From Portulaca oleracea (Eukaryota > Streptophyta > Magnoliopsida > Caryophyllales > Portulacaceae), in contig CM055879.1 of assembly GCA_029582165.1 (NCBI GenBank), positions 36,613,330-36,677,329 of the forward strand: DNA of 64,000 nucleotides. The letters are read 5' to 3'. The position numbers and the translations under genes are program-made. Of this stretch, positions 36,024-47,905 are shown in pieces. The notes under the pieces were generated by a model that worked only from the letters and a program-made list of their open reading frames with translations, did not search any database and had not been told where the DNA came from. Position 1 is the first letter of the stretch; the number at the start of each line of letters is the position of its first letter.

Positions 36024-36141
36024 CCGAGACGACGACGTTATCCGAGGTCGGCCGACGATCTTCGCGCGGATACGATTTCTAATTTGCTCTAATTGTTAGT
36101 GTTTGACAATTGGATGAGAGAGAAATTATAGACTTTATATA
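36024..36141 (-). promoter_or_regulatory. Promoter and exon-like segment at the right end of the 3.5-kb element
   Basis: On the minus strand: TATATAAAG at 36133-36141, a leader, then a GC-rich stretch ending CGTCTCGG|GTAAGTAAG, a strong splice-donor match at 36024. It would transcribe into the element. No ATG-led frame and no transposase downstream were found, so this may be the relic first exon of an autonomous parent. Confidence 0.4.
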
Positions 36142-36459
36142 GGGAGAGTGTACCACACACGCGAATCAAGAGAGTGACCTCATTTTTTTGAAATCTGACG
36201 TGGCACCCCGTCTTACGTTATTTTAACGTGAGACGGTCCTATATAAGATATACTGTTAAAACTATATTGTCTATTTCTGTATTATCCCTAATAATTAAGA
36301 GTAATAAATATTAGTAATAAAGTAATAATTGATAAAATGATAGATATTATCACGAGAAAAGAGTTAAAGTTATACTATAGTAAGAGAGGAGGTGCCATTA
36401 TATTACACATGAACTTTAAATACTTAAATATATACATAGACACAGCACATATATACAAA

Positions 36460-36507
<48 letters not shown>
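36460..36507. repeat. (AT)n microsatellite
   Basis: An uninterrupted TA dinucleotide run of about 45 bp, close to the insertion point of the SMART element. Confidence 0.95.
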
Positions 36508-36509
<2 letters not shown>

Positions 36510-36533
36510 TTTAAAATATACTCCCTATATATG

Positions 36534-36810
36534 TGTTAGAGTATAAAAACCATTCTTGGGGCTTCAACCATTAACTTAAGCTTTTGGTTGAGATGGTTCC
36601 ACATGGTATCAGAGCCAGATCAATAAACAATAGGTCTCAGGTTCGAATCTCAGCACCCCCCATATTCATTTGCGCAAGGTAAAAAAGGGCCTTTGCAGCA
36701 TCCACACTTCAAGCCCAAAGGGCATTCGCGTGAGGGGGCATGTTAGAGTATAAAAACCATTCTTGGGGCTTCAACCATTAGCTTAAGCTTTTGGTTGAGA
36801 TAGTTCCACA
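36534..36810 (+). mobile_element. SMART/TRIM-type miniature LTR retrotransposon (277 bp)
   Basis: Two 70-bp LTRs, 36534-36603 and 36741-36810, both TGTTAGAGTATAAAAACC ... GGTTCCACA-type, differing at about two bases. The primer site TGGTATCAGAGC (36604-36615) directly abuts the first LTR. The interior is about 137 bp, with a purine tract GTGAGGGGGCA before the second LTR. The target duplication ATATG is perfect (36529-36533, 36811-36815). It has no coding capacity and must use proteins of another element. Known: SMARTs are the smallest complete LTR elements in plants. Confidence 0.95.
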
Positions 36811-36815
36811 ATATG

Positions 36816-38254
36816 TTCAATGTTTTCTTTATCCTTTTTTTCTAATATATACTTGTTTGTTGCAAATCCCTCTTTCATCATAAAAAGAATTATACATATT
36901 TGTATATCTAATTTATGTAGATTCCAAACTCTCTCTCTATTACTTAACTTTTATTTTTCTTTCTTAACAATCCATCTTATTCAATAATGTTCCACTTTAT
37001 TAATTTCTTCCTTTTATTTTGGCGGAGAAGAATTTTAAGCAAGAGTGCGGCATTAAGCAAACTCATATGAGAAAAACGAATTACTTTATTTTCTAATGCG
37101 GATTTTTATAATATTTATGGTGGTTATAGATTAAATTAGGTGGATGGTTTGTTGTGATCAGTCTAATCTACTCTAATTTTAATTCAATTTGATTAATAAA
37201 AAAAAGCCTCATAATTTGGAGGCGGATCTTAAGGTGACCCTACTCAACCTTCACCCTAACCCTACCATGAATATTATTTTCATCTTCCATTTATCTAGAC
37301 ATTATTTGTCATAAAATGTACACCAAATTTGACCAAGACAACTTAATACTATATATATATATATATAAACTTTTCACAAAAATCCATCATTTATTCATGT
37401 GATTAGTTTTAAATTTTGTGTTACAATTTAGTTTTTATAAAATATACATCAATGTAATATTATAATATTCACATGGAAAATTAGTAGATTGGCATCTATA
37501 GTATATATCCCACGTAGTACCACTAGTACGTACCAAGGACATAATAATAGCAAAAAATGTGCGGCTCTTTCACTTGATCTATAAATTAAATAATTTAATT
37601 GTCATAAATATTAAAATTCTATTGCTCCTACTAGACTAGATTTGGTAAATATATTTGACTACAATCTGCTTAAAATTAACAAACAAAAATTTTAAATATT
37701 AGTAACACTAACTTACTTATATTAGCTTTCACCTAATCACATCCGACAAAGAAAAATGTTGAATTTATCCAAAAAAATGTAATTAATGAACTAACCTCAG
37801 CTAGCTAGGCTACATAATTTATTAAAAATAATGCTGGATAATTTCTTACTAACTGGTCAAACAATCCATCTATATATTGCATATCCGGTAACAGTAATGG
37901 ATTGTATTGTATATGAAGCTACAACAATCTTAAAATATATTTGAAAAAATGAAAATATATGAATCTTGAGACAAGACACTTTTTGAGTGTTTTGACCTAT
38001 CATTAAAACTATAATATTATTATATATTAAAGATGAAACTAAATGATATTATTGAACTCTAAAACTATAATATCACATATAAATCGTATAAAATTATACT
38101 TTCATCAATTATTTTTTTATATTTAAAAAAATCCTTAAAATAAGCTTAACAGCTGGAGCCTGGAGGGGTTGATTCAAGTAGAGTATCATTTATACTCATT
38201 GACACAACCTACACATCCCACACTTCTTATAATTGCTAATTAATACATACTATT
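36816..38254. other. AT-rich spacer
   Basis: Short microsatellite-like TA runs near 37350. No exon-like ORF, no transposon ends with matched partners. Confidence 0.5.
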
Positions 38255-38507
38255 AAAAAAAAATAGTATCGTATTAAAAGTTGAGTAAAGTAAGGTCGTT
38301 AGTTACTCCGGAGAAACCTCTGGTCCTGGGGGCGATCTGTGAGGGCAAGGTGGCCCCCCGATAATCCGGTAAGGAGATTGGGTGGGTGTGGGAGATTAGG
38401 GAAGGAGATTCTCAGGCGGTTGGTTTCCTCGGTTGTTGGGATTCCTTTCTCGGTGGTTCAAGGTGAAAGAAAATTGGGCCTCACCACTGTGGGAGTCCTT
38501 CAAGAAG

Positions 38508-39571
38508 ATGGGTACAGAAGTAGATTTAGATTGGGGCAAACTTCGATTGACTGAAGACGAAGAAGAAGTGGTAGAAGTTGAAGAGGAAATCTCCAAAGAA
38601 AGAAAGGAGGAGATAGAGCTGAGCCTGGTTGGGCACTTGTTCACCCGACAATCTTTCAATTATAGGGTTCTCAAAGTTGTTCTCAAGAATATTTGGAAGC
38701 CCTAAAAAGGAGTTGTAATGCGGGAATTGGACAATAATTTGTTCCTGTTCTAGTTCTTTTCACAAGAAGACAAATCTTTTGTTCTAAATGAAGGTCCGTG
38801 GACATTCGATGGAAAACTTCTGCTGGTAAGGGAATGGGACGGAACGGAGCAATTCACAAACATAGAATTCACAACAGTCCGGTTCTGGATAAAGGCCTAC
38901 GATGTACCAGCAATTAGACAGACTGTTTCCTTTGCCAAGATCTTGGGAGACAAGATCGGAATGTTCGTCGATTGTGAGGAGGAGGCAATGATGTACCAGC
39001 AATCAGAGCAGATGTAAAGGTCTCGAAGCCGCTGCGCAGAGGACTTATGGTAAAGATTAATGAAAAATCCATATGGATTAGGTTCAAGTTTCTGAAACTT
39101 CCTGACTTTTGCTATGGATGCGGGAGGCTTGGTCACGTGCTGCGAGAATGTGAGGAGGTCGATCCTAATACGCCGAAAGAAGAGCTTCAATATGGTAGTT
39201 GGTTGAAGGCTTCTCCCCTCAAATTCAGAAGACGCAATGCGGATGTGGAAATTCAAAAAGAAAGAAGATTGTTTCTGGCTTTCAAGGGAAAGACCTCCCA
39301 ACCCAGGGCAAGACAGAGATTGGTATTTGAAAGTAAGTCAGAGGAAGGGAAGAGTGAAGAAAAAAATATGGGTATTGTGAAAAGATTGGATCGTATGGAG
39401 GAGGCCAGAGGAGAGGTAGAAGTAGGAAAGGAGGTCTTCAAGAGGAAACTAAATCAACGTGACAGTGGAAGGGATGGGGAGAAAATGAGAATTCTTGAGG
39501 ATGAAGGGGTGAGCTCGTCGAATGTTAACCAAAGGGCGGAGGCTGTGAGACAGCCTCGCCCTCAGCAATGA
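38508..39571 (+). pseudogene. LINE ORF1 (RNA-binding protein with DUF4283-like region and zinc knuckle)
   Basis: The ORF starts MGTEVDLDWGKLRLTEDEEE at 38508 and reads FNYRVLKVVLKNIWKP to a stop at 38703-38705. In other frames it continues with LNEGPWTFDGKLLLVREW and VRFWIKAYDVP (38780-38910), typical of the DUF4283 region of plant LINE ORF1. The open frame 39047-39571 holds the knuckle CYGCGRLGHVLREC (CX2CX4HX4C) and a charged C terminus. Role: coats LINE RNA. At least two frame breaks inactivate it. Its stop overlaps the ORF2 start as ATGA (39568-39571). Confidence 0.85.
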
Positions 39572-42500
39572 GTATTCTATGTGTCAACTGCAGAGGTCTA
39601 GGCGATGCCTCTGCAGTTAGAAGCCTCCGAGGCCTTATTCGGAGATATGCGCCTGACATGGTTTTCTTATCCGAAACCAAGCTTTTGGTTTTCGAGTTCA
39701 AGAGAGTAAAAAGACAGTTGAAATTGTTTGATGGTATAGCAGTGGGGTGTGTGGGGAGGGCCGGGGGTTTAGCTTTTCTTTGGAAAAAGGAGATTGATGT
39801 GAGACTCAGATCGTATTCTCTCCATCATATCGATGTCCATATCGAGGGATGGAGCTGCGACGAAAAGTGGAGATTTACAGGGATTTATGGGTGGCCGGAG
39901 GGGCAAAACAAGCTCAGAACGTGTGAAATGATAAGGGATCTCAAGACTCATTGTAATCTACCGTGGCTTATTGGAGGGGATTTTAACGAAATCTTTTCCA
40001 ATTTTGAAAAGAAGGGAGGTGCCACTAAAAGTCCGTTAACGCTTGAGGAGTTCTGCAAAACCTTCGAGGATTGTGATTTACATGATGTTGATTTTAAGGG
40101 TTATGAGTTTACTTGGGAAAATAGGAGATGCAGGAGTGAAACTGTAGAAGAGAGACTTGATCGTTTTGCCGGCTCTATTGATTGGAACCTGCTCTTTCCA
40201 GAAGCCCTGGTGAGTCATCTCAATGAATCTTTTTCTGATCATCTCCCAATCCTTATCCATCTTAACAGGTTAGAGTCAAGGGGGGAAAGGAGGAAGAGAC
40301 CTTTTAGATTTGAGAACTTTTGGGTTGAGGATAAGTCCTGTGAGAAAGTAGTTCTGGAAGGCTGGAATAGGGGGACGGGCAAATCTCCTTGGACCTGTAT
40401 AAAAAATAAAATGTGGGAGGTCTCGAAGGCGTTGAGGGGGTGGAGTAAGGAGGTTGGCGGTGGCCAGAAGAAACTGATCCGGTCGTTGGAGTGTGCCTTG
40501 GAGAAAGAAAAAGAGGTTATTATAAGGAGGGATCTGTTGGGCCGTTTGAACGAAGCCCATAGGAAAGAGGAGATTTATTGTGCCCAACGTGCAAAAGCTA
40601 ATTTTCTGAAACATGGAGATGGTAATACAAGGTGGTTTCACGCTCGTGCCTCGGCCCGAAGATCAAACAACCACATTGAGAAGCTAAAAAAGGAGGATGG
40701 GTCGTGGGCCTTGTCTGACCATGAGAAAGAAAGAGAAGTAGTGAATTTCTACTCAAATCTGTTCAATTCTGAAGGTTCGGAATGCATGGAGGAGGTGCTG
40801 GAGTTTGTTGAGACTAGGGTCACTCCGGAGATGAATAGTATTTTGATGGCTCCTTATTCGAATGAAGAAATTTGGGCAGCCTTAAGGGGAATGCATCCGA
40901 ACAAGGCTCCGGGCCCCGACGGTCTTAACCCGAAATTTTTTCAACAGTTTTGGGGTATCGTGGGCCAAGATGTCTGTAATTTAGTGCGCGAAATCCTGGA
41001 AGGAAACGGGGTACCTGAGGAGCTCAACCGCATGAATGTGGTCCTTATTCCAAAGAAATCAAGCCCGGAGTGCCTGACGGAGTTCAGGCCCATTAGTTTA
41101 TGTAACGTGGTCTACAAGATTGTGACAAAAGCTCTGGCGAATCGGTTAAAGCCTTTTCTTGACAACATCGTTTCAACAACGCAAAGCGCTTTTACTCCTG
41201 GTAGATCGATCACAGACAATATTTTAATTGCTTATGAGATCTTTCACTCAATGACAAACAACTACAGTGTTGGGGGATCGATGGCGGTCAAGGTAGATAT
41301 GATGAAAGCATATGACAGAGTCGAATGGAATTTTTTGGAAGGGATCCTTTTAAAGTTTGGCTTTGCTCAGAGTTGGGTGAACGTAGTTATGAGCTGTGTG
41401 AGGTCAGCTTCATTTTCCATAATGTTGAATGGTAGGCCGCGTGGGAATATAATTCCGACAAGGGGTTTGAGGCAAGGCGACCCGATCTCTCCGTACTTAT
41501 TTCTATTCGTAACAGAAGGCTTAGTGGGTCTCCTCCGAAAAGCTGAGGATTTGAAGAAGATACATGGTCACAAGGTATGTTCTGGTGCCCCTAGTGTAAG
41601 CCATTTATTGTTCGCCGACGATTCGATTTTTTTCTGTAAAGCAACGTTAGAGGAGGCTGGTGAGTTGATGAGCATATTGAAATTATATGAAAAAACGTCG
41701 GGTCAGAGGGTTAATCTGGCTAAGTCTAATGTTGTTTTTGCTAAAGGGATTCCAGAAAGTAGACGGTCGGCGATTGCCGAGGTAATGAATGTTGAGGAGG
41801 TACAAACCCAGGAGAAATTTAGGTTTACCAGCATATGTGGGTAAGAGTAAGAGGAAAGCCTTCCTAAACATTAAAGACCGAGTCGGAAAGAGACTAGCAG
41901 GATGGGTGGATAAATTGATATCTTGGGCCGGTAGGGAGGTCCTCATAAAAGCGATTGCTCAAGCAATTCCAACCTTCGCCATAAGCGTTTTTAAGCTCCC
42001 TAGGAACCTTTGTATTGACATCCAAAGTACTGTCAATAGGTTTTGGTGGAGCAATGATCCAAAGAAGAGGAAAATTCACTGGTTAAGGAAAGACATTCTG
42101 TGTGATGCTAAGGATCAAGGAGGCCTTGGATTTCGGGATATCGAAGCATTTAATGATGCCTTATTGGCAAAACAATTTTGGAGGCTCTCACAAAACTCAA
42201 GATCCCTAGTATTCCAAATCTTTAAAGCCCGCTACTTCCCGGATGGCGATAGCAGGAATGCGCATTTAGGATCGAAGGCAAGCTACACCTGGCGTAGTAT
42301 TTGGGAAGCAAGGTATGTTCTCGAAAACGGCTCAAGATGGGTGATTGGGAACGGCAAATCCGTAAACATTTGGAGAGATCGATGGATCCCTCGCCCTTCT
42401 TCGTTCAAAGTGTTGGGTGGACAACCCCTGGCAAGTGAAGAAGTTCTTGTTGCTGAGCTAATTGACGAAGAAAGGGGGTGTTGGAAGGAGAACCTAGTAA

Positions 42501-43667
42501 GATCAAAACTAAACCATATTGATGCGGAAATTGTTCTGACTACCCCGTTGTGCGGGGAGCTTCCCGATGACTTCTTGACCTGGCACTATTCAAAGGATGG
42601 TAAGTATTCTGTTCGCTCAGGATATCATTTAGTCAGAAGTTTGAAAAAAAAGACAAGCCATCCTCCTCTATGAACAAGGAAAACAAGTTTTGGAAGCACT
42701 TATGGAAGTTGAGCATTCCTCTGAGTATTAGAATGTTTGCGTGGCGTCTTGTTCGGAAAGCATTGCCAACTGCAGATAACTTAGCAAGACGAATGCCAAA
42801 TGTATCTAGCTGTTGTGGTATTTGTGGTGCTGGGAGAGAATGTGAGATTCATGTGTTCTTCCATTGCCCTTTGGCCAAAGAAATTTGGGCCTCTAGCCCA
42901 TATCCAGAGTGGGGGGGGGGGGGGGTAAGGAGGTGGGAGGGGCTATTGTGGATATAATTGACCTTCTTTTTCAGACGTTGGAGAAAAAATCTTGTGAAGA
43001 GTTTATTGCAATTTTATGGGGGATTTGGAATTTCAGAAACAAGCTTCTAATAGCTCAAGAGTGGGGGAGAGTTAGGGACACAGCAAGCAGGGCTATTCAA
43101 TGGGTTAATCAATTTAGATCTTACATTGAGGAAGGAAAATCTCCTCAGCTGGATCGAAGGGTAATCAGATGGCAGCCTCCTCCGGTCGGGTCGGTGAAGG
43201 TAAATTTTGACGGCGGCAGGCTGAACTCAGGTTGGTTTGGCTGAGGTTTTGTTATTAGGGATTATGAAAGAAAGATGGTAGCTGTCAGTGTGGAGCAGGG
43301 GCCTGGGTTTTGCAGCGCCATGTTTGAAGAGATTAGGGCTTGTTTACCGGCTTTGACAGAGGCTCAGAAGATGGGTTTCAGAAATGTAGTTGTCGAGGGT
43401 GATTCCTTGGGGCTTATAAACCGCCTGAAAAATCAGCTGATTGATAATACTCTTAGCGGTCTTTTTCTGAGAAAAATAGTTTCTCTTTGTAATAATTTTG
43501 ATTCAGTTTCTTTTAGTCATATTTTGAGAGAGAGTAACTCATTTGCCCATTCTCTCGCTCACTTCGCTCCTATTTTCGAAGGAAGGAGGATATGGATGGG
43601 TGAGTTTCCGGGTCTTTTCCACAGCCTGGCGAGTGCTGATCTTTGTATTTCTTCTGAGTTTGAATAA
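39568..43667 (+). pseudogene. LINE ORF2: AP endonuclease, reverse transcriptase, zf-RVT, RNase H
   Basis: 39568-41844 is open for 758 codons. The AP-type endonuclease has NCRGLG (7-12), SETK (~35-38), GDFNEI (~137-142) and SDHLPI (~224). The reverse transcriptase has NKAPGPDGL, FRPISLCNVVYKI, KVDMMKAYDRVEW, GLRQGDPISPYLF and the catalytic FADD (~684). Near 41820 the frame shifts, continuing in 41789-42673; near 42665 it shifts back and gives the zf-RVT region (FAWRLVRKALPT, CCGICGAGRECEIHVFFHCP). A G run at 42912-42925 moves it again. RNase H follows (KVNFDGG, GFVIRDYE, VEGDSLGLINRL, RESNSFAHSLAH), with one in-frame TGA at 43242. The enzyme residues are mostly present, but this copy cannot make the full protein. 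Confidence 0.9.
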
Positions 43668-43708
43668 TATTCGTCGTTTGTTTTGGTGTTCAAAAAAAAA
43701 ATAGTATC

Positions 43709-43919
43709 AAAACTCATAAGAAATAACAATTTGGTACAGGGAAAGACACATAAAAATACTTTGAGATAAGACTCATATCATAACCCTTAAAGATAACTTC
43801 TCCTTTGAAGTGCTATATATAGTCTTAATGTATTTTGTGAAATCACAATTTTATTTATATCAATACTGCAAATTAAACTATAATTCATAGAAAAGCTCAT
43901 AGTATAATAGTAGTATTAA
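43709..43919. other. AT-rich spacer
   Basis: Between the LINE target duplication and the Tourist MITE. Nothing recognised. Confidence 0.5.
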
Positions 43920-44181
43920 CGCCGTGTTCTTTTCTGCGGTTGATAAACTGCGGTGCCACAGCCTACCGCAATTTGCCACAACTCACCGCATTTTACCGCA
44001 AATCATTACTTTTCTCTCTCCTCACCTTTCTCTCTCCTAACTTTTTTCCTTTACTTTTTACATTCTCTATCCTCACCTACCCCACATACTAATAACCTAC
44101 CACAATTCAACCACACCCCACCACAATTCCACCACACCCCACCACACCATTCCGCAAAATACCGCATAAAAGAACACGGCC
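43920..44181. mobile_element. Tourist-like (PIF/Harbinger) MITE (262 bp)
   Basis: Left CGCCGTGTTCTTTTCTGCGG and right CCGCATAAAAGAACACGGCC are inverted repeats with two mismatches. Target duplication TAA at 43917-43919 and 44182-44184. The interior is rich in CACCACAC-like words. The open frames inside are low-complexity. Confidence 0.9.
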
Positions 44182-44184
44182 TAA

Positions 44185-44857
44185 AAGTAAGAAAGTGAAT
44201 TAAATTAGAATAAAGAAATATAGGTGGATTAACTTGAACCCACGAGTGTTTTTACCAATAATAAGTGTTGATGTTTTGCTACCTAATTACTAAGTAGTTA
44301 ACTATTGGCCCTTAATTAAGCTTGTAAATTGTTCCAATCCAAGGTGCAGTGATGGCGGCCGCAGACTGTGAGGTAAACAAAGTTTACCTCAACAATTATT
44401 CTTGATTTCTATCAACAATAGTAATCATCCACATTAATCACGAGTTTCTTCCATATTCATTGATTCGGAAAATTATTTTAGGAAATTAAAACTAAGACAA
44501 GATTGTCTGCGTTTCTTCTTTTCAACTATAACAAAGTAATTTGGTGTTGATCCATATTAACGAGCTTTTATTATGAATGAGAATTGAAGAAAAAAATGTA
44601 GCCAGAAAACATTATCGATCAGTGTTGATTAATGTTGAATAATGATACTAGGTGGTGAATGTTAATTACTGATCATAAATATTTATACATTTATAATGAG
44701 TCGAAAAGAACAAATTTCTAACCTTTAATTATCGTTCAAACTTTGATCTTCACCAAAGATCAACCAAACTTGTTGGTAAAAAAAAAAATATTACCCATAT
44801 AAAAATTACAAGGTTGGTGAATAATGCTTATTAATTATATGCTCCAGTAATTTAATA
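44185..44857. other. AT-rich spacer
   Basis: No gene seen. A short GC patch with a NotI-like GCGGCCGC lies at 44356. Confidence 0.5.
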
Positions 44858-45077
44858 CTACTTCCGTCTCTAAAGAAATGTCAATTTAACCAAGCTTTAG
44901 CCGTTGATTACTCACAAATTATAATAAGTTATAATATAAAATTATCACCGTTAGAAAAAATATTGTACGTATTAGAAATTACGATGATATTAATTTTATA
45001 TTATAACTCATTATAATTTGTGAATTATTAATCAACGATAAAAAATTAGTCAAATGGACATATATTTAGAGACGGAG
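44858..45077. mobile_element. Stowaway-like MITE (220 bp)
   Basis: Left CTACTTCCGTCTCTAAAG, right ATTTAGAGACGGAG, flanked by TA. Inverted repeat similarity extends inward (GTCAATTTAACCAA and its partner). Confidence 0.85.
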
Positions 45078-47677
45078 TAATACTTGTCAAATCTTATAAG
45101 GTACTAGCTAGGTACACATGACTATTGCATGCAAATATTGAAGATGTTATCAACTAATTAGAAAGTGCCACGTAGGGAGTTTAAATTTTCAACCAAGTCA
45201 CAAGAAACAGTAACCTAGATTTGGAACGTAGTAAATTTGATTTGGTCTTTGAATCCTTAGGGCAAAAGTCACGGGCTTGGAAAACACGAAGAAGCCAAGA
45301 TTATAGTAATTAAGTAAATAAAGTAATGATTATTACTACGACTTATGTTTGAAGATTGAAGAAGTTATATTAAACAAACATTATAATATTGACCAATTAA
45401 TTATTAATGTAAGGAGATCAATCAGAATAATCAGATGCAATGTACGGGGATTATTTCTCAATAACACAACTCAAAGAGGTGGTTTTTTTTTCCTTTTCAA
45501 AAAGAAATTAAAGGTAATAACATCATAAATCATCAAAACTCTCATTGTTGCATGTCATTTTCATGTATTAGAGGTTTTTTTTTTTAATGTTATGTGCATG
45601 TTTCTCATTTTGGAATTCTATATGGTTTTCTTAATTTTTTGTGAAAATTATTTATTTGCCTAAAAAATATTAAAATTACGCTTATGTCATTGTTCTCTCT
45701 TTAATATATACATATATATGTTATAAATTATAATTTAAAAATTCAAATCAAATTTAGCACCTTATTTAAAGAGAAGATAAATTTGATACTTAATATCATT
45801 ATTTCATGAAGAATTTTTTAAAATAGAATATTAAATATAATTAGAATTTAAAATTAACCCTTGCATAGCTCCAACTTTAATTTAAAGTTTTCTATCAAAA
45901 AAAAAAATAATCTAAAGCTGATGAACACAGCTAAGTTGTTAGGTTGTTCTTTTGTGCATTTTAACTTTAAAGATTTGAATTGAAAAAACTTATGTTTTAT
46001 TTTATTTCATGGAATTACAAAGACAGTAGTTTATTTTATGGGTGAAACATCTAATTATATAACTGGTCAAAAAGATTTGAATTGAAGAAACTTATGTTTT
46101 ATTTTATTTCATGGAATTACAAGGATATATAGGAATTTTACAAAATATGTACTTGAACACATTTCATTATTTTTTTCTTGAAACATCTAATTATATAACT
46201 GGTCAAAATAATTATTTAAATAGCCAACCATAAAAATAACAACAATAAACTCTTAAGAAAAACATGTTTAATTTACTAGGAATTTATATAAATAACTAAC
46301 ACATGCATGTTTTAGGATAATATTATCTACATGTTTCAGCCTATTAAAAATTTGTCTTTTGGAGTAAAATACCTACTACAAAAAGATTATTTATTAAGCA
46401 CGATATATAGTAGTTGTTCTTAATCGTCCAAATTCTCCACTCTTATTCAGCTCTAATTAGAACTAATTGAATCAACAACCAAACACCCTTTACTGTTTCT
46501 AGCTAGTTTCTAGGAGTACATATATACTCTTTTCATTTACGTCTATATATATCTCATTTTGGGAACATATCTTTGTTAGTAAAACATCTGTTCTTAGTTA
46601 TAACTTTGTAGCTGGTGGAATTTTAAGATAATGTCTTCATTTGATATATCATATAAAGTGTAAGATTGGTGTCAAAATTAGGTGGGGGACAATATATAGA
46701 TTCAAAAAACTTTTTTATTTTTCGGATTTTCTTCTATTTTATGACATAGATTACTTAGTTTTTAATTATTCAAAGTCTGAACAAGATTAAAGAATTCGTA
46801 ACAATATTACGAAAACAATAAATAACAATAACAAGACAACTAAATAGAAACCAACATGCAAGAGCATCTCGGCCTAGACAACTAAAAATGACACAACATA
46901 ATTAGTTCTTTGTATTTGTCATTTTCTCTCGTTGTCATTTCTTGTCATTTCTTCTTAAACAGCTTCATCAAGTCTTGAGACCCTCACAAATTAAGCATGT
47001 CCCATGACCAAACTTTGTCGTTTTGCATGCCATGCCCTCCAAATTATTTTGTAAACTATTTAGTTCACATAGTGTTAGAAAAAGAAGAACAAAACGATAA
47101 AGATTCAAACACTTTACTCATATATAATCACATCAATTAAGCATGTCCCATGACCAAACTTTTCAATATGAACATGCATCGAATCAAAATAATGCGAGTC
47201 GTACGTAAAAAGAATGTCATGCACATTTATCTTGTCTCCAATTTTAGGCTGTTTCCCATATTAATCATCATTCTACTTGACCTTTGGCAACCCCAAAAAA
47301 AGAGGGAAAAAAAAAGAAGTGACTTTTGAATGCAATTCTTGGCCATCATATATTCTATGAATCTACATTAGATTTGATGCTAAGTAATAATGTAAGAGAA
47401 TTATTTTGCTTAATAGGAAAGGTTTTTTTGTCTACTTCATAATAGAAATAAATTATTGCTCCAATATGCAAATTAGATTGCACTCATTTGTTTCTTTGGA
47501 ACCCTGTATGGGTGCAACTAGTTGCATCTTTTCTAGACATCAATTTAACCTTTTTTTTTCCCAGTTGACATAGTGTTATTTTATTTATTTTTAAAGTGAT
47601 TTTTATTATTCTATATTCAGCAGGATTTAGAATGATGGAGTAGTGGGCAAATAGTAGTGATCCCAACCTTGTGATAT
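45078..47677. other. Long AT-rich spacer
   Basis: No exon-like ORF. It contains the direct repeat at 45969-46207 and a 27-bp motif (beginning ATTAAGCATGTCCCATGACC) present at about 46992 and 47138. Poly-T and poly-A runs are frequent. Confidence 0.45.
45969..46207. repeat. Direct tandem duplication (~102-bp unit)
   Basis: AAAGATTTGAATTGAA...GGAATTACAA...GAAACATCTAATTATATAACTGGTCAA occurs at 45969-46070 and again at 46071-46207; the second copy carries about 35 extra bases in its middle. Confidence 0.85.
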
Positions 47678-47691
47678 ATGACGTCAAATAT

Positions 47692-47891
47692 ACCGGTGAG
47701 CTCTTAGTTTAGTTGGTATCCGCTGCACTATGGTATCTTATAATTTTCGGGATTAATTTCTGGAAGCAGCAACAGGTGTATATGTTTGATTTCCCCTATA
47801 TCTCATGAACTGGTGGACCTATTGGACTTTCCCTAATATAGGGGAGTTCAGTCGATGGTTCGACTTACCAATATAAAAAAATAAAATAAAA
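47692..47891 (+). mobile_element. SINE with 14-bp target duplication (~200 bp)
   Basis: Flanked by ATGACGTCAAATAT at 47678-47691 and 47892-47905. The head has GAGCTCTTAGTTTAGTTGGT, a pol III A-box-like motif of tRNA-derived plant SINEs (47704-47716). The body is about 180 bp and the tail is A-rich (AAAAAAATAAAATAAAA). The B box is not clear. It encodes nothing and would depend on LINE enzymes. Confidence 0.88.
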
Positions 47892-47905
47892 ATGACGTCA
47901 AATAT

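Larger units (their letters stand above)
32731..36238. mobile_element. Large non-coding DNA element with palindromic terminal inverted repeats (3.5 kb)
   Basis: The ends GACCGTCTCACG and CGTGAGACGGTC are inverted repeats. Similarity continues inward some 80 bp (ACGTGGCA motif, then a GTCACTCTCTT-like block). Each end is itself a hairpin (32735-32759, 36210-36234). The interior has many GTGACTAATATT-type repeats, a ~990-bp tandem duplication, a nested LTR fragment (35010-35835) and, near the right end, a TATA box and a GC-rich exon-like segment. No transposase ORF was found. Long inverted repeats suggest a Mutator-like or foldback element; the target duplication is not resolved. Confidence 0.65.
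38271..43691 (+). mobile_element. L1-type LINE, nearly full length, target duplication 16 bp
   Basis: Flanked by AAAAAAAAATAGTATC at 38255-38270 and, after the A-rich tail, ending at 43708. Layout: 5' UTR (38271-38507), ORF1 with zinc knuckle, ORF2 with endonuclease, reverse transcriptase, zf-RVT and RNase H, a short 3' UTR and an A tail. This is the standard order of plant L1 elements with a plant-type RNase H. Damage is moderate: ORF1 is split; ORF2 has two frame changes that cancel, a slip in a G run and one in-frame TGA. Not autonomous now. Confidence 0.93.
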
